Source: Achromobacter sp. Root83 (GTDB lineage: Bacteria > Pseudomonadota > Gammaproteobacteria > Burkholderiales > Burkholderiaceae_B). Taken from it: DNA of 64,000 bases. The number at the start of each line of letters is the position of its first letter. Position 1 is the first letter of the stretch. A program made the position numbers and the translations under genes. The notes beneath the pieces were generated by a model. That model was not told the origin of the DNA, did not search any database, and saw nothing but the letters and a program-made list of their open reading frames with translations. Positions 27,499 to 35,357 of this stretch are shown one piece after another. The stretch covers positions 431,029 to 495,028 of the forward strand of contig NZ_LMIU01000022.1 of the NCBI RefSeq assembly GCF_001428845.1, written 5' to 3'.

Positions 27499-28137
27499 TT
27501 AGTAGCGCGCCCCGAAGGCCGCGCGCAGTTCCTCGATGGCATCGGCGGACAGCGGCGCCGGCCGGGGATGGCTCATCAGCCACAGGCGGGCCGTTTCCTC
27601 CAGCTCTTCCAGCGCATACGACGCATGCGGCACCGAGCGTTCCCACACCACGGGACCCAGCCGTTCGAACAGCGCGCCGCGCACCTGGGCGGCCACGGCG
27701 GCGACCTCGGCCGCCGCTTGAGGGTCGCCGGGGCGGCGGTAACCGATCAACGGGATTCGTCCAACCTTCATGACCTGATAAGGCGTGATCGGCGGCAGCA
27801 CTTCGTCCTGCCGCCACACGCCCGCAAGCGTCAACGCGACCAGATGCGTGGAATGCGTGTGCACGATGCCGCGCGACTCGGGGCTGGCGCGATAGATGCC
27901 CTGGTGCAGGACCAGCGTCTTGGACGGCTTGCCGCCCGCGACCCAGTTGCCGTCCAGATCGACCTTCGACAGTTCGGCGGGATCCAGGCGGCCCAGGCAG
28001 ACATCGGTAGGCGTGATCAGCCAGCCGTCGTCCAGCCGGGCGCTGATGTTGCCGGCCGCGCCCACGGTGTAGCCGCGCTGGTAGAGGCTTGCGCCGATGG
28101 TGCAGATCTCTTCGCGGATGCGGGCTTCTTCAGTCAT
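27499..28137 (-). CDS. otnC: 3-oxo-tetronate 4-phosphate decarboxylase
   Basis: A 212-residue class II aldolase-like enzyme. It decarboxylates 3-oxo-tetronate 4-phosphate to dihydroxyacetone phosphate, the last pathway step. The oxyanion/phosphate loop GAAGNISARLDDGWLITPT and the zinc site HTHSTHLVALTLAG (two His close together) are visible, with the third ligand expected near HASYALEELEE. It is the promoter-proximal gene of the cluster. ATG 28137 gives the standard N-terminus; an upstream start 11 codons earlier has no family similarity. Confidence 0.92.
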   Translation of the reverse strand: MTEEARIREEICTIGASLYQRGYTVGAAGNISARLDDGWLITPTDVCLGRLDPAELSKVDLDGNWVAGGKPSKTLVLHQGIYRASPESRGIVHTHSTHLVALTLAGVWRQDEVLPPITPYQVMKVGRIPLIGYRRPGDPQAAAEVAAVAAQVRGALFERLGPVVWERSVPHASYALEELEETARLWLMSHPRPAPLSADAIEELRAAFGARY

Positions 28138-28218
28138 GAAACGCCCCCGGGGAACGGGGGCGGACAGCACAAAGCAATGACGGCCAAGCCTGCATGATGA
28201 CGTGTCTCTTGAATAGAA

Positions 28219-28247
28219 GTTATCGGGTCATCATACAAATTTTGCAA
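28219..28247 (-). promoter_or_regulatory. Predicted promoter and possible GntR site of the otn operon
   Basis: On the minus strand, TTGCAA (28242-28247) and GATAAC (28219-28224) are separated by exactly 17 bp, about 82 bp before the otnC start. The spacer carries TTGTATGATGA, one mismatch from the FadR-subfamily pattern TNGTNNNACNA. CGGGTCATCAT on the plus strand (28224-28234) also recurs as CGGGTTATCAT upstream of the GntR gene (21268-21278). Confidence 0.5.
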
Positions 28248-28306
28248 ACGTGAGGATATGGGGTAAACCCGAGCCACACGCAAAAGAGGAGAGGCGCGCG
28301 GGTGCG

Positions 28307-29443
28307 CTACCCCCCCGCCCGGGCAGAGGGGGCAACGGTCATCCAGCCTGTCAGGGCCGTCGCCATCAAGAGCAGCAGCGAGGGGTACAGCATGCTCAGG
28401 TTGCGCGCCTCTCCCGCCGCCGCGAACAACAGGAACAAGGGCACATTGACGGCGAGAGCCGCCAGGACATGCAGTCGGAACGCGGCCGGCAAGCGGCCCC
28501 AACCGGCGGCGGCCAGGCCCGCGATCGCCAGCATCATCACCGCGCTCAGGCCTTTGGGCAGCGTTACGCCATACGTGTTTTCCGTGCGGAACCAGTTGCC
28601 CGGATCCAGGAAGTAAAAGAGGTTGGCGCCCGGCTGGAAGCTCACCGTGCCGCCCGGATTGCCGGCATAGCGCACGCGCATCGCCAGATACACGCAGCCG
28701 CAGATGAATGCCAGCAGGCCCACCACGGCCGCGGCCTGCAGCCGCGGCAGGCGGAGCCGCAGCAGCGGATACAGCGTCAACACGAAGAAAAGGAACGCCT
28801 CTTTGTTCCACGCACCGACCGCCGCGACGGCCGCCAGCAATCCCAGCCGAACCGCGGTCCGGACGGGCGATTCGATCGGAATGCGCCATGCCAGCAGCAT
28901 CGCGCAGGCCATGAACAGCACTTCGAAGAAATCGTAGAAGTAGCCGCCCTCGGTCAGGAAGAACGGCAGCATCAGGGCCATGGCCAGCGGCGCGACGGTC
29001 GCGGCGGGCGCACTGGCCCCGGCCCGCAGGCACAGGGCGCGCATCGCGAACAGCGAGCCCAGCAGCGCCAGGAAGGCCAGGTAGTAGACGATGTGATAGC
29101 GCAGCGTGACGGACGGCTGCAATGCCTCGGAGGCCGGAAAGCGCATCGCCAGCCCCGAGCGGCTGTTCACGCGGCGCGGCTCCGCAAGGCGCTCGGATAT
29201 CCGCTCCACGGTTGCCGCCGGCAGCAGGGACTGGACGCCGTTGGCGATGGCGGGCGCGAACTGCCGGTACACGTAGGGCCGATACGCCGTGCCGTCCACC
29301 ATCGACGCCAGCGAACTCGGCCCATGGCCATCGTTCAAGCGCCATTTCGTGTAGAAGCCATTGAACGCCGCCGCGGCGACCGTCACGTACAGCAGCACCA
29401 TCAGAAACCGGCGGTAGGCCGCGCTGGTGAAGAAACGCGTCAT
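28307..29443 (-). CDS. Polytopic membrane protein, GT-C-like, tandem copy 2
   Basis: A 378-residue protein with about nine or ten predicted helices. After the first helix comes an extracytoplasmic loop with FNGFYTKWRLNDGH and YRPYVYRQFAPAIANG (about residues 28-70), then VNSRSGLAMRFPASEA. Charged residues in the first outer loop are a general feature of lipid-donor GT-C glycosyltransferases, but I recognise no named family. It is clearly paralogous to the gene at 29440, sharing TRFF, GFYTKWRLNDGH, RPYVYRQF, EPRRVNSRSGLAMRFP, LTEGGYFYDF and RNLSMLYPSLL. The start overlaps the upstream paralogue's stop by 4 bp (ATGA). Its position downstream of a phosphoribosyltransferase-like gene suggests glycosyl transfer; that is inference. 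Confidence 0.8.
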   Translation of the reverse strand: MTRFFTSAAYRRFLMVLLYVTVAAAAFNGFYTKWRLNDGHGPSSLASMVDGTAYRPYVYRQFAPAIANGVQSLLPAATVERISERLAEPRRVNSRSGLAMRFPASEALQPSVTLRYHIVYYLAFLALLGSLFAMRALCLRAGASAPAATVAPLAMALMLPFFLTEGGYFYDFFEVLFMACAMLLAWRIPIESPVRTAVRLGLLAAVAAVGAWNKEAFLFFVLTLYPLLRLRLPRLQAAAVVGLLAFICGCVYLAMRVRYAGNPGGTVSFQPGANLFYFLDPGNWFRTENTYGVTLPKGLSAVMMLAIAGLAAAGWGRLPAAFRLHVLAALAVNVPLFLLFAAAGEARNLSMLYPSLLLLMATALTGWMTVAPSARAGG

Positions 29444-30579
29444 GAGGCTTGCACCGCGTTGGCGGGACTTGCGCTGGCCGGCAGCGCCAGCCATTTCGAC
29501 AGCGACAGCGCCGTCAGGCACAGCAGCGACGGATACAGCATGCTCAGGTTGCGCAATTCGCCCGGCGAGCAGAACAGCACGAACAGCGGCATGTTGATGG
29601 CCAGCGCCACCCACGCGTGTTGCCGCAAGGCCTGCGGCAGACGCCCCCAGCCGTTGATGGCGAGGCCGACGAACGCCAATATGGTCACGATGCCGAAGCC
29701 GCGCGGCAACAGCACCCCATACGTGCTTTCCGTGCGCACCCAATTGCCGGGATCAACGTAAAAGCGCAGGTTGTCCAGCAACTGGTAGTCCACGGTCGAA
29801 CCCGGATTTCCGGCGAATCGAATGCGCAGCGCCAGATACACGCAGCCGCAGACCACCAGCAGCCCCGCCACCAGGGCGGCCGCGGGCACGCGCGGCAGAT
29901 TGCGCCGCAGCAGGGGATACAGGGCCGGTGTGAAAAAGAAGAAGGCTTCCTTGTTCCAGGTCGCCAGCCCGGCCACCACCAGCAGGGCCAGCAGGCGCAG
30001 CGGCGTTCGATGCGACGCGTTCATCGCCAATAGGACCGCGATCATCATGAACATCAGTTCGACGAAGTCGTAGAAATAGCCGCCCTCGGTCAGGAAAAAG
30101 GGCACCAGCAGCGCAAGCACGGCCGGCGCCGCCGTCGCGGCCACGGCGTCCGCGCCCGCTTGCAGGCACACGCGCCGCATGACGAACAGGGATGCCAACA
30201 GCGCGAAGAACGTAAGGTAGTAGACCAGGTGGTAGCGCAGCGTGACCGCGGGCATCATCGCTTCGGACCCCGGAAAGCGCATCGCCAGTCCCGACCGGCT
30301 GTTCACCCGCCGGGGCTCCGTCAGCCGTTCCGACACGCGCGCCACGGTCGCCTGCGGCAGCATCGCCTGGATGCCATTGGCCAGCGCGGGCACGAACTGC
30401 CGGTACACGTACGGGCGATGGCCCGTGCCTTCGACCAAATACGAAAGCCCCAGCGAGGGATGGCCGTCGTTCAGACGCCACTTCGTGTAGAAGCCGTTCA
30501 TCACGGCGGCCGCAATCACGATATAGGCGCAGCACAGCAGAAACCAGCGATAGCCCGCGCTACTGAAAAAACGTGTCAT
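29440..30579 (-). CDS. Polytopic membrane protein, GT-C-like, tandem copy 1
   Basis: A 379-residue protein with the same layout as its neighbour at 28307: an N-terminal helix, the outer loop with GFYTKWRLNDGHPSLG and HRPYVYRQFVPALANG, then RVNSRSGLAMRFPGSEA, about eight more helices and RNLSMLYPSLLCL near the C-terminus. The two probably arose by tandem duplication and then diverged, chiefly in the middle helices and C-terminus. It starts 16 bp after the stop of the small SMR-like gene. Function unknown; a glycosyltransferase using a polyprenyl-linked sugar is the best guess from topology and operon. Confidence 0.8.
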   Translation of the reverse strand: MTRFFSSAGYRWFLLCCAYIVIAAAVMNGFYTKWRLNDGHPSLGLSYLVEGTGHRPYVYRQFVPALANGIQAMLPQATVARVSERLTEPRRVNSRSGLAMRFPGSEAMMPAVTLRYHLVYYLTFFALLASLFVMRRVCLQAGADAVAATAAPAVLALLVPFFLTEGGYFYDFVELMFMMIAVLLAMNASHRTPLRLLALLVVAGLATWNKEAFFFFTPALYPLLRRNLPRVPAAALVAGLLVVCGCVYLALRIRFAGNPGSTVDYQLLDNLRFYVDPGNWVRTESTYGVLLPRGFGIVTILAFVGLAINGWGRLPQALRQHAWVALAINMPLFVLFCSPGELRNLSMLYPSLLCLTALSLSKWLALPASASPANAVQAS

Positions 30580-30595
30580 GGAATGCCCGTAAGCC

Positions 30596-30934
30596 CTATT
30601 TCGAGATCAGGAAAACGCCGAGTGCGATAAGGGCCGCACCCGCCAGGCGCATGGCGGAGACGGATTCGGCGCCGACCAGCAGGCCGTAAAGAAACACCCC
30701 CGCGACCGCGAACGCGACCATCAGCGGATAGGCCAGCGTCAGATCCAGTTGGCGCAGCGCCAGCGCGTAGAAGCCAAAACCCAGCCCGTAGGCCCCAATC
30801 GCGGCCAGATAGGGCAGCGCTTGCGCCGTGAAGGGCAGCGCGACCGCCGCCGACGAATTGGCCCCCGCGGCCTTGAGCGCCACGCTGGCGGCCACGCTGC
30901 ACGCCGCGCTGAGGACCAGCCATAGATATGCCAT
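30596..30934 (-). CDS. Small four-helix DMT/SMR-like protein, possible lipid-sugar flippase subunit
   Basis: A 112-residue protein with four predicted helices of the DMT superfamily. It lacks the membrane glutamate in helix 1 that drug/proton SMR exporters such as EmrE need (here LVLSAACSVAASVALKAAG). In that it resembles ArnE/ArnF-type flippase subunits. DLTLAYPLMVAFAVAGVFLYG is the family's third-helix region. It lies 2 bp after the UbiA-like gene and 16 bp before the GT-C-like pair. That placement suggests moving a lipid-linked sugar across the inner membrane, which is inference. Confidence 0.8.
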   Translation of the reverse strand: MAYLWLVLSAACSVAASVALKAAGANSSAAVALPFTAQALPYLAAIGAYGLGFGFYALALRQLDLTLAYPLMVAFAVAGVFLYGLLVGAESVSAMRLAGAALIALGVFLISK

Positions 30935-30936
30935 CG

Positions 30937-31818
30937 TCACGCTCCCACCAGCAGAACCACCACAATCACCCAGGCCAGCACCGCCATGCGTATCTGGTTG
31001 TCGGCCAGCAGATCGCGGCCCGGCTCTTCGCCCGACCCGCCCTTGTACAGCAGATACATGTAGCGGAAAACGCCAAAGGTCACGATGGGCAGGGTGATGA
31101 CCAGATGCTGGGTGCCGTGCAACGCCGCGGTCTCGGCATCCACCGTGTACAGGCCGTACGCCAGCAGGGTTGCGCTGGCGGTGATGGCGACCAGGTTGTC
31201 CAGCAATTGCGGGGAATAGTGCCGCAGCACAATGCGCGTGCTGCCTTCCATGGCAAGCGTTCCGCCCGGCATCGCGACCATTTCGGCACGGCGCTTGGCG
31301 AACCCCAGGAACAGGGTCAGCATGAAACTGCACAGCAGCATCCAGCGCGAAGGAACAATGCCCACCGCGTAGGTGCCGCAGGCCAGCCGGATCATGAAGC
31401 CGGTGGCGATGCAGAACACATCGACCAGCACTTTGTGCTTCAGGCGCAACGTATAGGCGATGTTCAGAATCAGATAGCAGGCCACGGCCAGCGCCACCGC
31501 CCATAGCCCGGTGGCCAGCGGCAGGCCCAGCGCCCCGCAGAACAACACCGCGATCAGCGCGCGGGCCGCCGGCAGCCCGACCCGGCCGCTGGCGATCGCG
31601 CGATGGCGCTTCTTGGGATGGGCGGCGTCGGCGGCCCGGTCGTGATAGTCGTTCAGCACGTAGGCCGCGCTGGACGCCAGGCAAAACGCCACGAAGCCCA
31701 CGCCCACGCTGAATACCAGGCGCGGATCCGACCAGCCATGGCTGAAGATCAGGCCGATCAGGACAAACCCGTTTTTCAGCCATTGCTGCGGACGCAGCAG
31801 CGAAAGGATGCCGTTCAT
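30937..31818 (-). CDS. UbiA-family decaprenyl-phosphate phosphoribosyltransferase-like protein
   Basis: A 293-residue polytopic prenyltransferase. The first Asp motif lies at about residue 55 in VLNDYHDRAADAAHPKKRHR, and the HPKKRxRxIASG tail is the mark of the Rv3806c-type (DPPR synthase) subgroup rather than quinone UbiA. The second Asp region (YTLRLKHKVLVDVFCIATG) is at about residue 130. The reaction in that subgroup moves phosphoribose from PRPP to polyprenyl phosphate. It overlaps the HAD phosphatase gene by 4 bp, which would supply the dephosphorylation step. No DprE1/DprE2 epimerase genes are in the window, so ribofuranose rather than arabinofuranose may be the product. Confidence 0.88.
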   Translation of the reverse strand: MNGILSLLRPQQWLKNGFVLIGLIFSHGWSDPRLVFSVGVGFVAFCLASSAAYVLNDYHDRAADAAHPKKRHRAIASGRVGLPAARALIAVLFCGALGLPLATGLWAVALAVACYLILNIAYTLRLKHKVLVDVFCIATGFMIRLACGTYAVGIVPSRWMLLCSFMLTLFLGFAKRRAEMVAMPGGTLAMEGSTRIVLRHYSPQLLDNLVAITASATLLAYGLYTVDAETAALHGTQHLVITLPIVTFGVFRYMYLLYKGGSGEEPGRDLLADNQIRMAVLAWVIVVVLLVGA

Positions 31819-32438
31819 GGCTTCACCGCCTGGCCGCGATACCACGCGTGCTGCGCGGCATCGATCATCCATTGATCGCCGCGGCTGTCGCCGTACGCGT
31901 GGAGTTCGTACTGGTCCTGGGAACCGAAGCGCTCGATCAGGCGGCGCATTTTTTCGGGGCCCCAGCAATTGGCGCCGTCGAAGCCGCCGGTGAGCCGTCC
32001 CTGGCCGTCCACCGCCATCCGCGTACAGATCAGGTCGTCGAAACCCAGGTAGCGCGAAACCTCTTCCAGATAGATGTCGGGCGACGCGCTCACCAGCACG
32101 CAATGGTCGCCGCGCTGCTGATGCCAGCGCAGCCGTTCCACCAGCGTGGGGCGCAAGGGAATGGTGTGTACCCACGCGCGCGCGACATGCGCCAGTTCGG
32201 CCCGCGACCGGCCCTTGAGCGCGGCGCGGCATAGCGCCATCTTGGCGTATTCATTGCTGCGCAGGCGCACGGCGAACCCGGTCAAGGCGGGCGCGGCCTG
32301 CAGCAACGCCCCAAGCAGCCTGGTCCATGAAAGATGGGCCAGGAACGGGACAAAGGTGTCGCGCTGCGTCAGCGTGCCGTCGAAGTCGAAGGCCGCGATC
32401 ACACGCGCAGGGACAGGAAACTGGGATTGTGTAGCCAT
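31815..32438 (-). CDS. HAD-superfamily phosphatase (SerB/HAD-IB-like)
   Basis: A 207-residue phosphatase with all four HAD motifs: FDFDGTLTQRD (I, nucleophile Asp, about residue 17), VLVSASPD (II), GPEKMRR (III lysine) and YGDSRGD (IV). An alpha-helical cap lies between motifs I and II. It overlaps the UbiA-like gene by ATGA, so both are translated together. In actinobacterial and pilin arabinosylation pathways, a phosphatase acts on decaprenyl-phosphoryl-5-phosphoribose; this gene could fill that role. ATG 32438 is preferred, since the 42-residue extension upstream lacks family similarity. Confidence 0.88.
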   Translation of the reverse strand: MATQSQFPVPARVIAAFDFDGTLTQRDTFVPFLAHLSWTRLLGALLQAAPALTGFAVRLRSNEYAKMALCRAALKGRSRAELAHVARAWVHTIPLRPTLVERLRWHQQRGDHCVLVSASPDIYLEEVSRYLGFDDLICTRMAVDGQGRLTGGFDGANCWGPEKMRRLIERFGSQDQYELHAYGDSRGDQWMIDAAQHAWYRGQAVKP

Positions 32439-32696
32439 GCTGCTTTCGCGGCGAAATCGGGCAAGCCGGCCCGCCGCAAACGATGCTGGAAAAAAGCCGG
32501 CGCTAAAAACGCGAAAGCGTTTACTCGCACGCCGGCTCATCTGGACGTGGAGCTGAAGGCTCAACCCTACGTTTTATATCAAATATTGTTTATTTGTAAC
32601 ACAATTACAGCGGATTGATCAAACCTCTGGCGTTTGCTCCGGCACGGCGCAGCGTGGCCGCGAAGCGCCGCGCCCCCACCGGCGCGCTCGGTGTGA
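32439..32696. other. Intergenic region upstream of the glycan cassette
   Basis: 258 bp without a gene. It is notably AT-rich at 32570-32620 (TTTATATCAAATATTGTTTA) compared with the GC-rich surroundings, which fits a promoter for the minus-strand cassette. GCCGGCG and its near reverse complement flank a GCGAAAGCG stretch at 32494-32536 and could form a hairpin in the leader. Confidence 0.45.
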
Positions 32697-33110
32697 TCAT
32701 GGTTGCTGCGCCTTGAAGGCGCCCTCTTCTTCCAGCACCTGATTGGCCGCCTTGAAGGCGTCCAGGCCGGCGGGAATGCCGCAATATACGGTGGCCTGCA
32801 GCAGGATTTCCTTGATCTCTTCCACGGTCACGCCATTGTTCAGCGCACCCTTGACGTGCAGCTTGAGTTCGGCCGGACGGTTCAGTGCCGTCAGCATGGC
32901 CAGGTTCAGCATGCTGCGTGTCTTCTTTTCCAGGCCGGGACGGCCCCAGGTATAACCCCAGCACCACTCCGTGGTGATGTGCTGGAACGCCATCATGAAG
33001 TCATTGGCGCGGGCCAGCGAACCGTCTACGTACTCGCTGCCCAGCACCTCGCGGCGCAGGTCCAGGCCCTGGTCGAACAGGGCTTGGGATTCGGATTTGA
33101 TGTCTGCCAT
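32697..33110 (-). CDS. Carboxymuconolactone decarboxylase family protein (PcaC-like)
   Basis: A 137-residue protein of the CMD family. It shows the PcaC-type core: EWCWGYTWGRPGLEKKTRSMLNLAML, LKLHVKGALNNGVTVEEIKEILLQ and YCGIPAGLDAF. True PcaC converts 4-carboxymuconolactone to 3-oxoadipate enol-lactone, but no other protocatechuate gene is nearby. It could instead be a CMD-family peroxidase or act in another pathway. The CxxC of AhpD-like members is absent. A GAGGA ribosome binding site precedes ATG 33110, and two adjoining palindromes lie about 90 bp upstream. Confidence 0.88.
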   Translation of the reverse strand: MADIKSESQALFDQGLDLRREVLGSEYVDGSLARANDFMMAFQHITTEWCWGYTWGRPGLEKKTRSMLNLAMLTALNRPAELKLHVKGALNNGVTVEEIKEILLQATVYCGIPAGLDAFKAANQVLEEEGAFKAQQP

Positions 33111-33195
33111 GGGGTCCTCGTGGGATGTGGACGGGCCTTGAACAGCGGCCGCCGCCTGTCGGTCGTCCGATTGTCGGCTGGGGCTCTTCGGGCGG

Positions 33196-33219
33196 TCAAC
33201 CGGTTGATTGTCAGACAAT
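33196..33219 (-). promoter_or_regulatory. Double palindrome, GntR/FadR-type operator upstream of the PcaC-like gene
   Basis: TCAACCGGTTGA (33196-33207) is a perfect 12-bp palindrome. It abuts ATTGTCAGACAAT (33207-33219), a 6-1-6 perfect palindrome that contains TTGTCAGACAA, an exact match to the FadR-subfamily pattern TNGTNNNACNA. No GntR gene is adjacent, so the regulator would act from elsewhere. Confidence 0.65.
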
Positions 33220-33287
33220 ATGGCTGGCGCCGGCACGCAGTGCGTATCCGTCACCCGCGCACGCGGTACGTCCACCGCAGGAATTGC

Positions 33288-33743
33288 TTACAGCGAATAC
33301 CGATAATCGCAATTCAGGGTGGCCTTGAGCGGGTTCGCGGTCTGTACGCCGGCGGCCGCGCGCGGCCGGGGCGCCGTCAGCTTGGCCTGGAAGGTTCCGA
33401 CGACATCGCCGTCGGCGTTCTTCTTCACCGCCACGCTGGCGGGCAGCGCATAGAGCGTCAGCGCGACACCCTCTGCGGGCACCCGCAGCACGAACACCGA
33501 CTGCGCAAAATCCGACACCACAAGGCTGCCCTCGTGGGCGTCGGCATTGAATGCCAGATCCGCGCCCGCATAGCTCAGCGTCACGTCCAGATCCTCCGAG
33601 GACGGCGACGGGATGACACCCTTCAAGCCCACCTTGCCGCTATCCGACACGCAGGACAGCTCGGCAGGGGCGGACCCGGCGTGGGCGGTGCCCAGAATCA
33701 GGCCGGCCAACAGCAGGCAGGAAAGGGATGCTTGTGCGGTCAT
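33288..33743 (-). CDS. Secreted protein of unknown function with two mature cysteines
   Basis: A 151-residue protein with a clear signal peptide (residues 1-22, LLLAGLILGTAHA). The mature part is beta-rich: LDVTLSYAGADLAFNADAH, SVFVLRVPAEGVALTLYAL. One cysteine lies near each end (ELSCVSD and LNCDYRY), so a disulphide in the periplasm is likely. I recognise no family. It is the last gene of a minus-strand group with the membrane protein at 33755 (11-bp gap) and the lipoprotein at 35358, and probably functions with them at the envelope. Confidence 0.75.
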   Translation of the reverse strand: MTAQASLSCLLLAGLILGTAHAGSAPAELSCVSDSGKVGLKGVIPSPSSEDLDVTLSYAGADLAFNADAHEGSLVVSDFAQSVFVLRVPAEGVALTLYALPASVAVKKNADGDVVGTFQAKLTAPRPRAAAGVQTANPLKATLNCDYRYSL

Positions 33744-33754
33744 AGTGGGTGTCC

Positions 33755-35356
33755 TTAGGCGTCGCCGTGATAACCATACCGGATGCCGTTCAACACCCGC
33801 GTGCGCACCATCTCATTGAAGGGGTAAGTGTAGGCCTGTCCCACCACCACCACGTGCGCGACGTTGGCCAGCACGCGGCGGCGCAACGCCTGGCCGATGG
33901 ATTCGTCGTCCTGGCCTGGCCCGACGCGGGACATCTGCAGAAAGAGCTCGCTTTTCGTGATGCCGTTCTGCATGAAGGAAAACGCCGTCCACACGCAGAC
34001 CAGGGTCATGATCAATGCCAGTCCGGCGGCGCGCGTCGCGGTGCGTCCCGGTGCCTGTCCGGCGGGCGTGCGCAACCAGACCAGCAGTTTGGCGATCAGG
34101 TACAGCAGCTTGGCGAAGTGGCCCACCGCGCCCAGCAGCGAACACAGCAGCGCCACGGGCGGCACGATCGCCGCGCGCGCGGCGTCCTCGCCCAGTTTGT
34201 GATGCTGGCCGCCGCGGGTAAAGTCCACGCTCCGCGCGGAAAAGCGGGGCAGCGCCTCGTCAACGGCGCGGTCCAGCATGCTGTCGTAAAGCCGCTTGAA
34301 GCCGGCCGCGTCGGTATAGTCGACAGCCACCGGCATGTTGGCCGGCACCATGAGCGTCTGGCGCAGCAGCTTCTGCACGCCGGGACGCGCCACGAAATCC
34401 TCGTACGACAGCCCCGGCGGGATAGCGTCGCCTTCGACATGCACGGTGCGGCTGCGCATGGTTTTCCAGTACTGCCGCGCAACCGCGTCGTTGAAGGCGG
34501 CCCGGTCATGAGGCTGCCAGTCGCCGGGCACGGGAATACGCTTGCGCACGTCCTGCACCACCCGGCCCTGATAGCGCGCGGGCACGTTCTCCGGCGTCCA
34601 GCCGCGCCGGGAAAGGTTTCTGCGATAGTCGCCCCAGGCGCGGTCCTGCTCGCGCGCCAGACCGATGTCGGACGCCACCGGCACGCCCGCATACTTCCTC
34701 CAGCGTTCCGCCACCGACTGCATCACGCTGGTGTAGACCTGGTGGTAGCCGCGGATGCCCGGCGCCGTCATGCGGACCTGCCGGTCATCGAAGGTGAACG
34801 TCTTCATCTGCCGCTGCAGGTCGGTGCGGATCACCTGGCGCTTCTTGGGCTCGACCTTCTCGTCCAGGTTGTCGATGTTGGACAAGAGCACCTGGAAGAC
34901 CGCCAGAAACGCCTTCCCTTCCGGTCGCGCGTAGACCTCGTCGTCCACCAGGCCGTCCAGGTGCAAATCGCCCTGCACGAGCGCGCGCTGCAGCAGGCCG
35001 GAATTCGTGGCGATGCGGCGGAAATCTCCATCGCGCGTGTCCACCAGCACATTCACCATGAACTTGATCGCGCTGAACACGACGAACGCGGTGAGCCCGC
35101 AGGCCAAGGCGATCTTCCAGTACGACGGCCGGCCGCCGGCGCGCAGCCGCCGGGCCAGCAGGAGCTGCAGCACCACCAGCGCGGCGGCGATTCCCGACAG
35201 CGTGCGGCCGAAGAACTCCAGCTCTTCAATGTCGTGCGGCGTGGCGCGGCTGCCGACCACGTCCAGCAGGCGCGCGTTGAATCCCAGTTCGAAGCCGAGG
35301 TAGATCACCGTCAGCACGATCAGGAAAAGAATCTGGCGTATCTGGGCTTGCTTCAC
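33755..35356 (-). CDS. Large inner-membrane protein of unknown function
   Basis: A 533-residue protein with about five predicted helices: two or three near the N-terminus (QILFLIVLTVIYLGFELGF, GIAAALVVLQLLLA, ACGLTAFVVFSAIKFMVN) and two in the C-terminal third (PPVALLCSLLGAVGHFAKLLYL, ALIMTLVCVWTAFSF). Between them a soluble domain of about 280 residues (110-390) contains many charged residues and no catalytic motif I know. The start is a GTG 1 bp after the upstream lipoprotein stop (stop TGA at 35358-35360), showing tight coupling. No family recognised. Confidence 0.8.
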   Translation of the reverse strand: MKQAQIRQILFLIVLTVIYLGFELGFNARLLDVVGSRATPHDIEELEFFGRTLSGIAAALVVLQLLLARRLRAGGRPSYWKIALACGLTAFVVFSAIKFMVNVLVDTRDGDFRRIATNSGLLQRALVQGDLHLDGLVDDEVYARPEGKAFLAVFQVLLSNIDNLDEKVEPKKRQVIRTDLQRQMKTFTFDDRQVRMTAPGIRGYHQVYTSVMQSVAERWRKYAGVPVASDIGLAREQDRAWGDYRRNLSRRGWTPENVPARYQGRVVQDVRKRIPVPGDWQPHDRAAFNDAVARQYWKTMRSRTVHVEGDAIPPGLSYEDFVARPGVQKLLRQTLMVPANMPVAVDYTDAAGFKRLYDSMLDRAVDEALPRFSARSVDFTRGGQHHKLGEDAARAAIVPPVALLCSLLGAVGHFAKLLYLIAKLLVWLRTPAGQAPGRTATRAAGLALIMTLVCVWTAFSFMQNGITKSELFLQMSRVGPGQDDESIGQALRRRVLANVAHVVVVGQAYTYPFNEMVRTRVLNGIRYGYHGDA

Positions 35357-35357
35357 A

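Noticed and set aside
32697..33110. PcaC-like gene considered as part of a protocatechuate operon
   Set aside because: No pcaB, pcaD, pcaG/H or pcaIJ is nearby, so only the family name is kept.
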